Source: Litoditis marina
Taxonomy: Eukaryota; Nematoda; Chromadorea; Rhabditida; Rhabditidae
Reading direction: 5' to 3'
Assembly (NCBI GenBank): GCA_964036275.1
Contig: CAXIWQ010000009.1
Coordinates: forward strand, 1-64,000
Length of the DNA: 64,000 bases
Position 1 is the stretch's first letter, and every line of letters starts with the position of its first letter. The notes below the pieces were generated by a model. It worked only from the letters and a program-made list of their open reading frames with translations, ran no database searches and was not told the origin of the DNA. Shown here piece by piece: positions 36,621 to 49,823 of this stretch. The translations under genes and the position numbers were made by a program.

Positions 36621-37200
36621 GAAGGACGTCAGGAATAGAATACTTCATACTCAAATAAAAGTCACGATGGCATCATATTTCAATTTTCGAGCAAATCGGT
36701 AATTGTTACTCTAAGTTACAATACAGTTTGAGTTGTCGACCGGACAGAGAGAGTGAGAGAGCGTGCTAAATGGAGAGACGCAGACACTTTCCAAAAAATG
36801 TCTATAACTTTAATTAAAACAATTTTTTCTTAATTTTTTTTTGCTCCGCGAGTGTTTGAGTAGGTATCACATGTCTTCCACAATTTTCAACGAAATCGGT
36901 TGAGTAGAAACCCTTAAACTGGGTTTACTTTTCTTGTCACCACCCACCCACACACACACCCACCCACACACGACGGAAGTTGGCGCTCTTGATGAAGCGC
37001 ATGAGGTCATAACTTGGCTCAAACTTGACCGATTTCGCTCAAATTTGAAACACGGTTAGGGAATTAGCTATAGAAAACAAGTACATCAATAAAAACTTCG
37101 TTTTGCAAATGTCAGCCTTTTTGAGGAGAAACTAAAAAAACAGAAGCGCGCATTAGCCGGACCAAAGACAAATCTCGCACAGCGCTTCGCGCTGCGCGCG
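36621..37200 (-). repeat. Segment U, right arm of the complete element
   Basis: Reverse complement of 33,111-33,690 and 27,539-28,120; it agrees with copy 1 at several positions where the left arm has lost a base. It ends in the GC-rich hairpin, with GCTGCGCGCG finishing at 37,200, joined to satellite D in reverse at ATAATTTGGGATC. Confidence 0.9.
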
Positions 37201-38311
37201 ATAATTTGGGATCTAAGCGATATATGTATAATTTGGGATCTAAGAGATAGATGTATATTTTGGGATCTAAGCGATAGATGTATAATTTGGGATCTAAGCG
37301 ATAGATGTATAATTTGGGATCTAAGCGATAGATGTATAATTTGGGATCTAAGGGATAGATGTATAATTTGGGATCTAAGCGATAGATGTATAACTTGGGA
37401 TCTAAGCGATAGATGTATAGTTTGGGATCTAAGCGATATATGTATAATTTGGGATCTAAGGGATAATTGTATAATTTGGGACCTAAGGGAAATATGTATA
37501 ATTCGGGATCAAAGCGATAGATGTATAATTTGGGATCTAAGGGATAATTGTATAATTTGGGATCTAAGCGATAGATGTATAATTTGGGATCTAAGCGATA
37601 GATGTATAATTTGGGATCTAAGCGATAAATGTATAATTTGGGATCTAAGGGATGGATGTATAATTTGGGATCTAAGCGATAGATGCATAACTTGGGATCT
37701 AAGGGATGGATGTATAATTTGGGATCTAAGCGATATATGTATAATTTGGGATCTAAGCGATTGATGTACAGTTTGGGATCTAAGCGATAGATGTATAATT
37801 TGAGATCTAAGGGATAGATGTATAATTTGGGATCTAAGGGAAATATGTATAATTTGGGATCTAAGGAATAATTGTATAATTTGGGATCTGAGCGATAGAT
37901 GTATAATTTGGGATCTAAGGGATAGATGTATAATATGGAATCTAAGCGATAGATGTATAATTTGGGATCTAAGCGATAGATGTATAATTTGGGATCTAAG
38001 GGAAAGATGTATAATTTGGGATCTGAGCGATAGATGTATAATTTGGGATCTAATGGATAGATGTATAATTTGGGATCTAAGCGATAGATGTATAATTTGG
38101 GATCTAAGCGATAGATGTATAATTTGGGATCTAAGCGATATATGTATAATTTGGGATCTGAGCGATAGATGTATAATTTGGGATCTAATGGATAGATGTA
38201 TAATTTGGGATCTAAGCGATAGATGTATAATTTGGGATCTAAGCGATAGATGCATAATTTGGGATCTAAGGGATGGGTGTATAATTTGGGATCTAAGGGA
38301 TAATTGTATAA
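37201..38311 (-). repeat. Satellite D, right-arm array
   Basis: About 41 monomers, mirror of 26,320-27,538 and shorter by 108 bp, exactly four monomers. Most single-monomer variants match in order. Near 38,040-38,240 a block of monomers ending in the GAGCGATAG / CTAATGGATAG pair is present twice, where the left arm has private variants instead. The long reverse-strand open frame (37,112-38,356) again reflects the 27-bp period. Confidence 0.95.
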
Positions 38312-38427
38312 ACATCGGAAAACGTGATTTAAATCAAGTTTTGGTTCCTCGCCCACATGGGAAAACGTGAATCATGTTTTAGGTTCTTCGATCACATCAA
38401 AAACGTGATTTAAATCATGTTTTGAGT
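38312..38427 (-). repeat. Satellite C, short right piece
   Basis: Mirror of 26,204-26,319, the same length (116 bp) and with the same copy order, including the copy that lacks the TTAAA part of the dyad (GTGAATCATG). Confidence 0.9.
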
Positions 38428-38862
38428 TGCCCTACTAGGGCACAAATAATCGTTCTGCTCGTATCAGCTAAGTGTTTTTTCAGAGCAGGAAAGCCTAATC
38501 GACATCCAATTCACACTCGAGCAAAACCACTTTTCTGCCCTACTAGGGCAGAATAAGTGAACAAACTCTCTTGTCTCGTAGGACACAAAATGTTGTTCCC
38601 TCCGAACCACTTTGCTGCCCTACTATAGGGCAGAATCGATTGTTCTGCTCAGATCAACTAAGTGTTTTACAGAACAGGAAAGTCTAATCGACATCCGATC
38701 GACACTTAAGCAACACCACTTTTATGCCCTACTAGGGCAGAATAAGTGAACAAACTCTCGTCTCGTAGGACACAAATGTTGTTTTCTCCAAACCATTTTG
38801 CTGCCCTACTAGGGCAGAATAGTTTGTTCTGCTCAGATCAGCTAATTATTTTTCCAGAACAG
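38428..38862 (+). repeat. Diverged satellite A fragment (right)
   Basis: Mirror of 25,771-26,203, in the orientation opposite to the right satellite A array (dyad reads CTACTAGG). The dyad at 38,615-38,633 is CTGCCCTACTATAGGGCAG, with two extra bases at its centre that the left copy lacks. Small differences at GCTAATTATTT and in the runs near 38,770 show the arms are not exact copies. Confidence 0.9.
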
Positions 38863-40163
38863 TCTCAGAACATTCTAGAAAAACCTGCAAAAATTGCGCG
38901 ATTGGAATAATTCAGATCTGATATCATCGAGTCTTAGAACATTCCTTAAACCTGCGAAAATCTTAGAACATTCTTAAAACCAGCAAAAATTGCGCGATTG
39001 GAATAATTCAGATCTGAGATGATCGAGTCATTCTTAAACATTCTGAAAACCTGCAAAAATTGCGCGATTTGGAACAATTTAGATCGGAAATGATCGAGTC
39101 TTAGAACCTTCTTAAAACCTGCAAAAATTGCGCGATCGGAATAATTCAGATCTGAAATGATCGAGTCATTCTTAAACATTCTGAAAACCTGCAAAAATTG
39201 CGCGATTTGGAACAATTTAGATCGGAAATGATCGAGTCTTAGAACCTTCTTAAAACCTGCAAAATTGCGCGATTTTAAACAATTCAGATCGAAAATGATC
39301 GAGTCTTAGAACATTCTTCAAACATGCAAAAATTGCGCGATTGGAATAACTCAGATCTGAAATGATCGAGTCTTAGAACATTCTTAAAACCTGCAAAATT
39401 GCGCGATTGGAATAATCCAGATCTGAAATGATCGAGTCTCAGAACATTCTAGAAAAACCTGCAAAAATTGCGCGATTGGAATAATTCAGATCTGAAATCA
39501 TCGAGTCTTAGAGCATTCCTTAAACCTGCGAAAATCTTAGAACATTCTTAAAACCAGCAAAAATTGCGCGATTGGAATAATTCAGATCTGAGATGATCGC
39601 AATTGGAATAATTCAGATCTGAGATGATCGCAATTGAAATAATTCAGATCGGAAATGATCGAGTCTCAGAACATTCTTAAAACCTGCAAAAATTGCGCGA
39701 TTGGAATAATCCAGATCTGAAATGATCGAGTCTTAGAACATTCGTAAAACCTGCAAAAATTGCGCGATTTGGAACAATTCAGATCGGAAATGATCGAGTC
39801 TTAGAACATTATTGAAACCTGCAAAAATTGCGCGATTGGAATAATTTAGATCGGAAATGATCGAGTCTTAGAACATTCTTAAAACCTGCAAAAATTGCGC
39901 GATTGGAATAATTCAGCTCTGAAATCATCGAGTCTTAGAACATTCTTAAAACCTGCAAAAATTGCGCGATTGGAATAATCCAGATCTGAAATGATTGAGT
40001 CATAGAACATTCTTAAAACCTGCAAAAATTGCGCGATTTGGAACAATTCAGATCGGAAATGATCGAGTCTTAGAACATTCTTAAAACCTGCAAAAATTGC
40101 GCGATTCGGAACAATTCAGATCGGAAATGATCGAGTCTTAGAACCTTCTTGAAACCTGTGAAA
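38863..40163 (-). repeat. Satellite B, right copy
   Basis: Reverse-strand B monomers, 1,301 bp against 1,259 bp on the left. The inner part carries a block with GATCGAGTCATTCTTAAAC twice (about 39,025 and 39,165) where the left has it once, while the short ATTGCGATC copies near 39,600 match the left exactly. It joins satellite A at the dyad centre, CCTGTGAAA followed by AGTAGGGCAG. Confidence 0.94.
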
Positions 40164-43100
40164 AGTAGGGCAGCAAAATGGTTAGGAGAGAACAACGTTC
40201 CGTATCCTACGAGGAAACAGATTTTGTTCACTAATTCTGCCCTAGTAGGGCAGAAAAGTGGTGTGAACAGAACCTCGTTCCGTTTCCTATGAAAACAAAG
40301 ATTTTGTTCACTCATTCTGCCCTAGTAGGGCAGAAAAGTGGTTTTGCTCGAGTGTGGATCGGATGTCAATGAGACTTTTCTGTTCTGGAAAAACAGTTAG
40401 CTGATCTGAGCAGAACAAACGATTCTGCCCTAGTAGGGCAGCAAAATGGTTCGGAGAGAACAACGTTCCGTATCCTACGAGGAAACAGATTTTGTTCACT
40501 CATTCTGGCCTAGTAGGACAGAAAAGTGGTTTTGCTCGAGTGTGGATCGGATGTCGATGAGACTTTCCTGTTCTGGAAAAACAGTTAACGAACTATTCTG
40601 CCTTAGTAGGGCAGCAAAATGGTTCGGAGAGAACAACGTTCCGTATCCTACGAGGAAACAGATTTTGTTCACTCATTCTGGCCTAGTAGGACAGAAAAGT
40701 GGTTTTGCTCGAGTGTGGATCGGATGTCGATGAGACTTTCCTGTTCTGGAAAAACAGTTAACGAACTATTCTGCCTTAGTAGGGCAGCAAAATGGTTCGG
40801 AGAGAACAACGTTCCGTATCCTACGAGGAAACAGATTGTGTTCACTCATTCTGCCCTAGTAGGGCAGAAAAGTGGTTTTGCTCGAGTGTGGATCGGATGT
40901 CAATGAGACTTTTCTGTTCTGGAAAAACAGTTAGCTGATCTGAGCAGAACAAACGATTCTGCCCTAGTAGGGCAGAAACTGGTGTGAACAGAACCTCGTT
41001 CCGTTTCCTATGAAAACAAATATTTTGTTCACTCATTCTGGCCCAGTAGGGCAGAAAAGTGGTTTTGCTCGAGTGTGGATCGGATGTCGATTAGACTTTC
41101 CTGTTCTGGAAAAACACTTAGCTGATCTGAGCAGAACAAACTGTTCTGCCCTAGTAGGGCAGCAAAATGGTTTGGAGAGAACAACGTTCCGTATCCTACG
41201 AGGAAACCGATTTTGTTCACTCATTCTGGCCTAGTTGGACAGAAAAATGGTTTTGCTCGAGTGTGGATCGGATGTCGATGATACTTTCCTGTTCTGGAAA
41301 AACAGTTAGCTGATCTGAGCAGAACAAACTATTCTGCCCTAGTAGGGCAGAAAAGTGGTTTTGCTCGAGTGTGGATCGGATGTCGATGAGACTTTCCTGT
41401 TCTGGAAAAACAGTGAGCAAACTATTCTGCCCTAGTAGGGCAGCAAAATGGCTCGGAGAGAACAACGTTCCGTATCCTACGAGGAAACAGATTTTGTTCA
41501 CTCATTCTGCCCTAGTAGGGCAGAAAAGTGGTTTCGCTCGAGTGTGGATCGGATGTCAATGAGACTTTCCTGTTCTGGAAAAACAGTTAGCTGATCTGAG
41601 CAGAACAAACGATTCTGCCCTAGTAGGGCAGCAAAATGGTTCGGAGAGAACAACGTTCCGTTTCCTATAAAAACAAAGAGTTTGTTCACTCATTCTGCCC
41701 TGGTAGGGCAGAAAAGTGGTTTTGCTCGAGTGTGGATCGGATGTCAATGAGACTTTCCTGTTCTGGAAAAACAGTTAGCTGATCTGAGCAGAACAAACGA
41801 TTCTGCCCTAGTAGGGCAGAAACTGGTGTGAACAGAACCTCGTTCCGTTTCCTATGAAAACAAAGATTTTGTTCACTCATTCTGGCCCAGTAGGGCAGAA
41901 AAGTGGTTTTGCTCGAGTGTGGATCGGATGTCGATTAGACTTTCCTGTTCTGGAAAAACACTTAGCTGATCTGAGCAGAACAAACTATTCTGCCCTAGTA
42001 GGGCAGCAAAATGGTTTGGAGAGAACAACGTTCCGTATCCTACGAGGAAACCGATTTTGTTCACTCATTCTGGCCTAGTAGGACAGAAAAATGGTTTTGC
42101 TCGAGTGTGGATCGGATGTCGATGATACTTTCCTGTTCTGGAAAAACAGTTAGCTGATCTGAGCAGAACAAACTATTCTGCCCTAGTAGGGCAGAAAAGT
42201 GGTTTTGCTCGAGTGTGGATCGGATGTCGATGAGACTTTCCTGTTCTGGAAAAACAGTTAGCAAACTATTCTGCCCTAGTAGGGCAGCAAAATGGTTCGG
42301 AGAGAACAACGTTCCGTATCCTACGAGGAAACAGATTTTGTTCACTCATTCTGCCCTAGTAGGGCAGAAAAGTGGTTTCGCTCGAGTGTGGATCGGATGT
42401 CAATGAGACTTTCCTGTTCTGGAAAAACAGTTAGCTGATCTGAGCAGAACAAACGATTCTGCCCTAGTAGGGCAGCAAAATGGTTCGGAGAGAACAACGT
42501 TCCGTTTCCTATAAAAACAAAGAGTTTGTTCACTCATTCTGCCCTAGTAGGGCAGAAAAGTGGTTTTGCTCGAGTGTGGATCGGATGTCAATGAGACTTT
42601 CCTGTTCTGGAAAAAACAGTTAGCTGATCTGAGCAGAACAAACGATTCTGCCCTAGTAGGGCAGAAACTGGTGTGTGAACAGAACCTCGTTCCGTTTCCT
42701 ATGAAAACAAAGATTTTGTTCACTCATTCTGGCCCAGTAGGGCAGAAAAGTGGTTTTGCTCGAGTGTGGATCGGATGTCGATTAGACTTTCCTGTTCTGG
42801 AAAAACACTTAGCTGATCTGAGCAGAACAAACTGTTCTGCCCTAGTAGGGCAGCAAAATGGTTTGGAGAGAACAACGTTCCGTATCCTACGAGGAAACCG
42901 ATTTTGTTCACTCATTCTGGCCTAGTTAGACAGAAAAATGGTTTTGCTCGAGTGTGGATCGGATGTCGATGATACTTTCCTGTTCTGGAAAAACAGTTAG
43001 CTGATCTGAGCAGAACAAACTATTCTGCCCTAGTAGGGCAGAAAAGTGGTTTTGCTCGAGTGTGGATCGGATGTCGATGAGACTTTCCTGTTCTGGAAAA

Positions 43101-46100
43101 ACAGTTAGCAAACTATTCTGCCCTAGTAGGGCAGCAAAATGGTTCGGAGAGAACAACGTTCCGTATCCTACGAGGAAACAGATTTTGTTCACTCATTCTG
43201 CCCTAGTAGGGCAGAAAAGTGGTTTCGCTCGAGTGTGGATCGGATGTCAATGAGACTTTCCTGTTCTGGAAAAGCAGTTAGCTGATCTGAGCAGAACAAA
43301 CGATTCTGCCCTAGTAAGGCAGCAAAATGGTTCGGAGAGAACAACGTTCCGTTTCCTATAAAAACAAAGAGTTTGTTCACTCATTCTGCCCTAGTAGGGC
43401 AGAAAAGTGGTTTTGCTCGAGTGTGGATCGGATGTCAATGAGACTTTCCTGTTCTGGAAAAACAGTTAGCTGATCTGAGCAGAACAAACGATTCTGCCCT
43501 AGTAGGGCAGCAAAATGGTTCGGAGAGAACAACGTTCCTTATCCTACGAGGAAACAGATTTTGTTCACTAATTCTGGCCTAGTAGGACAGAAAAGTGGTT
43601 TTGCTCGAGTGTGGATCGGATGTCGATAATACTTTCCTGTTCTGGAAAAGCAGTTAGCTGATCTGAGCAGAACAAACTATTCTGCCCTAGTAGGGCAGAA
43701 AAGTGGTTTTGCTCGAGTGTGGATCGGATGTCGATGAGACTTTCCTGTTCTGGAAAAACAGTTAGCAAACTATTCTGCCCTAGTAGGGCAGCAAAATGGT
43801 TCGGAGAGAACAACGTTCCGTATCCTACGAGGAAACAGATTTTGTTCACTCATTCTGCCCTAGTAGGGCAGAAAAGTGGTTTTGCTCGAGTGTGGATCGG
43901 ATGTCAATGAGACTTTCCTGTTCTGGAAAAACAGTTAGCTGATCTGAGCAGAACAAACGATTCTGCCCTAGTAGGGCAGCAAAATGGTTCGGAGAGAACA
44001 ACGTTCCGTTTCCTATAAAAACAAAGAGTTTGTTCACTCATTCTGCCCTAGTAGGGCAGAAAAGTGGTTTTGCTCGAGTGTGGATCGGATGTCAATGAGA
44101 CTTTCCTGTTCTGGAAAAACAGTTAGCTGATCTGAGCAGAACAAACGATTCTGCCCTAGTAGGGCAGCAAAATGGTTCGGAGAGAACAACGTTCCTTATC
44201 CTACGAGGAAACAGATTTTGTTCACTAATTCTGGCCTAGTAGGACAGAAAAGTGGTTTTGCTCGAGTGTGGATCGGATGTCGATAATACTTTCCTGTTCT
44301 GGAAAAGCAGTTAGCTGATCTGAGCAGAACAAACTATTCTGCCCTAGTAGGGCAGAAAAGTGGTTTTGCTTGAGTGTGGATTGGATGTCGATTAGACTTT
44401 CTTGTTCTGGAAAAACAGTTAGCTGATCTGAGCAGAACAAACTATTCTGCCCTAGTAGAGCAGCAAAATGGTTCGGAGAGAACAACGTTCCGTATCCTAC
44501 GAGGAAACAGATTTTGTTCACTCATTCTGCCCTAGTAGGGCAGAAAAGTGGTGTGAACAGAACCTCGTTCCGTTTCCTATGAAAACGAAGATTTTGTTCA
44601 CTCATTCTGGCCCAGTAGGGCAGAAAAGTGGTTTTGCTCGAGTGTGGATCGGATGTCGATTAGACTTTCCTGTTCTGGAAAAACACTTAGCTGATCTGAG
44701 CAGAACAAACGATTCTGCCCTAGTAGGGCAGCAAAATGGTTCGGAGAGAACAACGTTCCGTATCCTACGAGGAAACAGATTTTGTTCACTCATTCTGCCC
44801 TAGTAGGGCAGAAAAGTGGTGTGAACAGAACCTCGTTCCGTTTCCTATAAAAACAAAGAGTTTGTTCACTCATTCTGCCCTAGTAGGGCAGAAAAGTGGT
44901 TTTGCTCGAGTGTGGATCGGATGTCAATGAGACTTTCCTGTTCTGGAAAAACAGTTAGCTGATCTGAGCAGAACAAACGATTCTGCCCTAGTAGGGCAGA
45001 AACTGGTGTGAACAGAACCTCGTTCCGTTTCCTATGAAAACAAAGATTTTGTTCACTCATTCTGGCCCAGTAGGGCAGAAAAGTGGTTTTGCTCGAGTGT
45101 GGATCGGATGTCGATTAGACTTTCCTGTTCTGGAAAAACACTTAGCTGATCTGAGCAGAACAAACTGTTCTGCCCTAGTAGGGCAGCAAAATGGTTTGGA
45201 GAGAACAACGTTCCGTATCCTACGAGGAAACCGATTTTGTTCACTCATTCTGGCCTAGTTAGACAGAAAAATGGTTTTGCTCGAGTGTGGATCGGATGTC
45301 GATAATACTTTCCTGTTCTGGAAAAGCAGTTAGCTGATCTGAGCAGAACAAACTATTCTGCCCTAGTAGGGCAGAAAAGTGGTTTTGCTTGAGTGTGGAT
45401 TGGATGTCGATTAGACTTTCTTGTTCTGGAAAAACAGTTAGCTGATCTGAGCAGAACAAACTATTCTGCCCTAGTAGGGCAGCAAAATGGTTCGGAGAGA
45501 ACAACGTTCCGTATCCTACGAGGAAACAGATTTTGTTCACTCATTCTGCCCTAGTAGGGCAGAAAAGTGGTGTGAACAGAACCTCGTTCCGTTTCCTATG
45601 AAAACGAAGATTTTGTTCACTCATTCTGGCCCAGTAGGGCAGAAAAGTGGTTTTGCTCGAGTGTGGATCGGATGTCGATTAGACTTTCCTGTTCTGGAAA
45701 AACACTTAGCTGATCTGAGCAGAACAAACGATTCTGCCCTAGTAGGGCAGCAAAATGGTTCGGAGAGAACAACGTTCCGTATCCTACGAGGAAACAGATT
45801 TTGTTCACTCATTCTGCCCTAGTAGGGCAGAAAAGTGGTGTGAACAGAACCTCGTTCCGTTTCCTATGAAAACGAAGATTTTGTACACTCATTCTGGCCC
45901 AGTAGGGCAGAAAAGTGGTTTTGCTCGAGTGTGGATCGGATGTCGATTAGACTTTCCTGTTCTGGAAAAACACTTAGCTGATCTGAGCAGAACAAACGAT
46001 TCTGCCCTAGTAGGGCAGCAAAATGGTTCGGAGAGAACAACGTTCCGTTTCTCATAAAAACAAAGAGTTTGTTCACTCATTCTGCCCTAGTAGGGCAGAA

Positions 46101-46447
46101 AAGTGGTTTTGCTCGAGTGTGGATCGGATGTCAATGAGACTTTCTTGTTCTGGAAAAACAGTTAGCTGATCTGAGCAGAACAAACGATTCTGCCCTAGTA
46201 GGGCAGCAAAATGGTTCGGAGAGAACAACGTTCCGTTTCCTATAAAAACAAAGAGTTTGTTCACTCATTCTGCCCTAGTAGGGCAGAAAAGTGGTTTTGC
46301 TCGAGTGTGGATCGGATGTCAATGAGACTTTCCTGTTCTGGAAAAACAGTTAGCTGATCTGAGCAGAACAAACGATTCTGCCCTAGTAGGGCAGAAACTG
46401 GTGTGAACAGAACCTCGTTCCGTTTCCTATGAAAACAAAGATTTTGT

Positions 46448-49400
46448 TCACTCATTCTGGCCCAGTAGGGCAGAAAAGTGGTTTTGCTCGAGTGTGGATC
46501 GGATGTCGATTAGACTTTCCTGTTCTGGAAAAACACTTAGCTGATCTGAGCAGAACAAACTATTCTGCCCTAGTAGGGCAGCAAAATGGTTTGGAGAGAA
46601 CAACGTTCCGTATCCTACGAGGAAACCGATTTTGTTCACTCATTCTGGCCTAGTAGGACAGAAAAATGGTTTCGCTCGAGTGTGGATCGGATGTCGATGA
46701 TACTTTCCTGTTCTGGAAAAACAGTTAGCTGATCTGAGCAGAACAAACTATTCTGCCCTAGTAGGGCAGAAAAGTGGTTTTGCTCGAGTGTGGATCGGAT
46801 GTCGATGAGACTTTCCTGTTCTGGAAAAACAGTTAGCAAACTATTCTGCCCTAGTAGGGCAGCAAAATGGCTCGGAGAGAACAACGTTCCGTATCCTACG
46901 AGGAAACAGATTTTGTTCACTCATTCTGCCCTAGTAGGGCAGAAAAGTGGTTTCGCTCGAGTGTGGATCGGATGTCAATGAGACTTTCCTGTTCTGGAAA
47001 AACAGTTAGCTGATCTGAGCAGAACAAACGATTCTGCCCTAGTAGGGCAGCAAAATGGTTCGGAGAGAACAACGTTCCGTTTCCTATAAAAACAAAGAGT
47101 TTGTTCACTCATTCTGCCCTAGTAGGGCAGAAAAGTGGTTTTGCTCGAGTGTGGATCGGATGTCAATGAGACTTTCCTGTTCTGGAAAAACAGTTAGCTG
47201 ATCTGAGCAGAACAAACGATTCTGCCCTAGTAGGGCAGAAACTGGTGTGAACAGAACCTCGTTCCGTTTCCTATGAAAACAAAGATTTTGTTCACTCATT
47301 CTGGCCCAGTAGGGCAGAAAAGTGGTTTTGCTCGAGTGTGGATCGGATGTCGATTAGACTTTCCTGTTCTGGAAAAACACTTAGCTGATCTGAGCAGAAC
47401 CAACTATTCTGCCCTAGTAGGGCAGCAAAATGGTTTGAAGAGAACAACGTTCCGTATCCTACGAGGAAACCGATTTTGTTCACTCATTCTGGCCTAGTAG
47501 GACAGAAAAATGGTTTTGCTCGAGTGTGGATCGGATGTCGATGATACTTTCCTGTTCTGGAAAAACAGTTAGCTGATCTGAGCAGAACAAACTATTCTGC
47601 CCTAGTAGGGCAGAAAAGTGGTTTTGCTCGAGTGTGGATCGGATGTCGATGAGACTTTCCTGTTCTGGAAAAACAGTTAGCAAACTATTCTGCCCTAGTA
47701 GGGCAGCAAAATGGTTCGGAGAGAACAACGTTCCGTATCCTACGAGGAAACAGATTTTGTTCACTCATTCTGCCCTAGTAGGGCAGAAAAGTGGTTTTGC
47801 TCGAGTGTGGATCGGATGTCGATGAGACTTTCCTGTTCTGGAAAAACAGTTAGCTGATCTGAGCAGAACAAACGATTCTGCCCTAGTAGGGCAGAAACTG
47901 GTGTGAACAGAACCTCGTTCCGTTTCCTATGAAAACAAAGAGTTTGCTCACTCATTCTGCCCTAGTAGGGCAGAAAAGTGGTTTTGCTCGAGTGTGGATC
48001 GGATGTCAATGAGACTTTCCTGTTCTGGAAAAACAGTTAGCTGATCTGAGCAGAACAAACGATTCTGCCCTAGTAGGGCAGCAAAATGGTTCGGAGAGAA
48101 CAACGTTCCGTATCCTACGAGGAAACAGATTTTGTTCACTCATTCTGGCCTAGTAGGACAGAAAAGTGGTTTTGCTCGAGTGTGGATCGGATGTCGATGA
48201 GACTTTCCTGTTCTGGAAAAACACTTAGCTGATCTGAGCAGAACAAACTATTCTGCCCTAGTAGGGCAGCAAAATGGTTTGGAGAGAACAACGTTCCGTA
48301 TCCTACGAGGAAACCGATTTTGTTCACTCATTCTGGCCTAGTAGGACAGAAAAATGGTTTCGCTCGAGTGTGGATCGGATGTCGATGATACTTTCCTGTT
48401 CTGGAAAAACAGTTAGCTGATCTGAGCAGAACAAACTATTCTGCCCTAGTAGGGCAGAAAAGTGGTTTTGCTCGAGTGTGGATCGGATGTCGATGAGACT
48501 TTCCTGTTCTGGAAAAACAGTTAGCAAACTATTCTGCCCTAGTAGGGCAGCAAAATGGCTCGGAGAGAACAACGTTCCGTATCCTACGAGGAAACAGATT
48601 TTGTTCACTCATTCTGCCCTAGTAGGGCAGAAAAGTGGTTTCGCTCGAGTGTGGATCGGATGTCAATGAGACTTTCCTGTTCTGGAAAAACAGTTAGCTG
48701 ATCTGAGCAGAACAAACGATTCTGCCCTAGTAGGGCAGCAAAATGGTTCGGAGAGAACAACGTTCCGTTTCCTATAAAAACAAAGAGTTTGTTCACTCAT
48801 TCTGCCCTAGTAGGGCAGAAAAGTGGTTTTGCTCGAGTGTGGATCGGATGTCAATGAGACTTTCCTGTTCTGGAAAAACAGTTAGCTGATCTGAGCAGAA
48901 CAAACGATTCTGCCCTAGTAGGGCAGAAACTGGTGTGAACAGAACCTCGTTCCGTTTCCTATGAAAACAAAGATTTTGTTCACTCATTCTGGCCCAGTAG
49001 GGCAGAAAAGTGGTTTCGCTCGAGTGTGGATCGGATGTCAATGAGACTTTCCTGTTCTGGAAAAACACTTAGCTGATCTGAGCAGAACCAACTATTCTGC
49101 CCTAGTAGGGCAGCAAAATGGTTTGAAGAGAACAACGTTCCGTATCCTACGAGGAAACCGATTTTGTTCACTCATTCTGGCCTAGTAGGACAGAAAAATG
49201 GTTTTGCTCGAGTGTGGATCGGATGTCGATGATACTTTCCTGTTCTGGAAAAACAGTTAGCTGATCTGAGCAGAACAAACTATTCTGCCCTAGTAGGGCA
49301 GAAAAGTGGTTTTGCTCGAGTGTGGATCGGATGTCGATGAGACTTTCCTGTTCTGGAAAAACAGTTAGCAAACTATTCTGCCCTAGTAGGGCAGCAAAAT

Positions 49401-49823
49401 GGTTCGGAGAGAACAACGTTCCGTATCCTACGAGGAAACAGATTTTGTTCACTCATTCTGCCCTAGTAGGGCAGAAAAGTGGTTTTGCTCGAGTGTGGAT
49501 CGGATGTCGATGAGACTTTCCTGTTCTGGAAAAACAGTTAGCTGATCTGAGCAGAACAAACGATTCTGCCCTAGTAGGGCAGAAACTGGTGTGAACAGAA
49601 CCTCGTTCCGTTTCCTATGAAAACAAAGAGTTTGCTCACTCATTCTGCCCTAGTAGGGCAGAAAAGTGGTTTTGCTCGAGTGTGGATAGGATGTCAATGA
49701 GACTTTCCTGTTCTGGAAAAACAGTTAGCTGATCTGAGCAGAACAAACGATTCTGCCCTAGTAGGGCAGCAAAATGGTTCGGAGAGAACAACGTTCCGTA
49801 TCCTACGAGGAAACAGATTTTGT
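46448..49823 (-). repeat. 1,688-bp higher-order repeat, right arm only
   Basis: Units 46,448-48,135 and 48,136-49,823, each made of two related 844-bp halves. Diagnostic variants at 1,688-bp distance are GGTTTGAAGAGAAC with GAGCAGAACCAAC (47,292-47,483 and 48,980-49,171) and GGCTCGGAGAG (46,871 and 48,556). The mirrored left region has the 2,170-bp and 844-bp forms instead. Confidence 0.82.

Larger units (their letters stand above)
33111..37200. mobile_element. Complete foldback-like element (4.09 kb)
   Basis: Near-perfect inverted repeat with arms 33,111-35,079 and 35,227-37,200 round a 147-bp spacer. Each arm reads, from outside in: GC-rich hairpin and U segment, six regular 130-bp E monomers, diverged E monomers, inner hairpin segment. 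Long inverted arms built of tandem repeats resemble foldback elements such as Drosophila FB or Galileo and nematode Tc4; that is a likeness of form only. I see no transposase frame, and no target-site duplication can be read because the flanking satellite D is itself inverted across the element. It may equally be a centre of inverted duplication rather than a mobile element. Confidence 0.6.
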
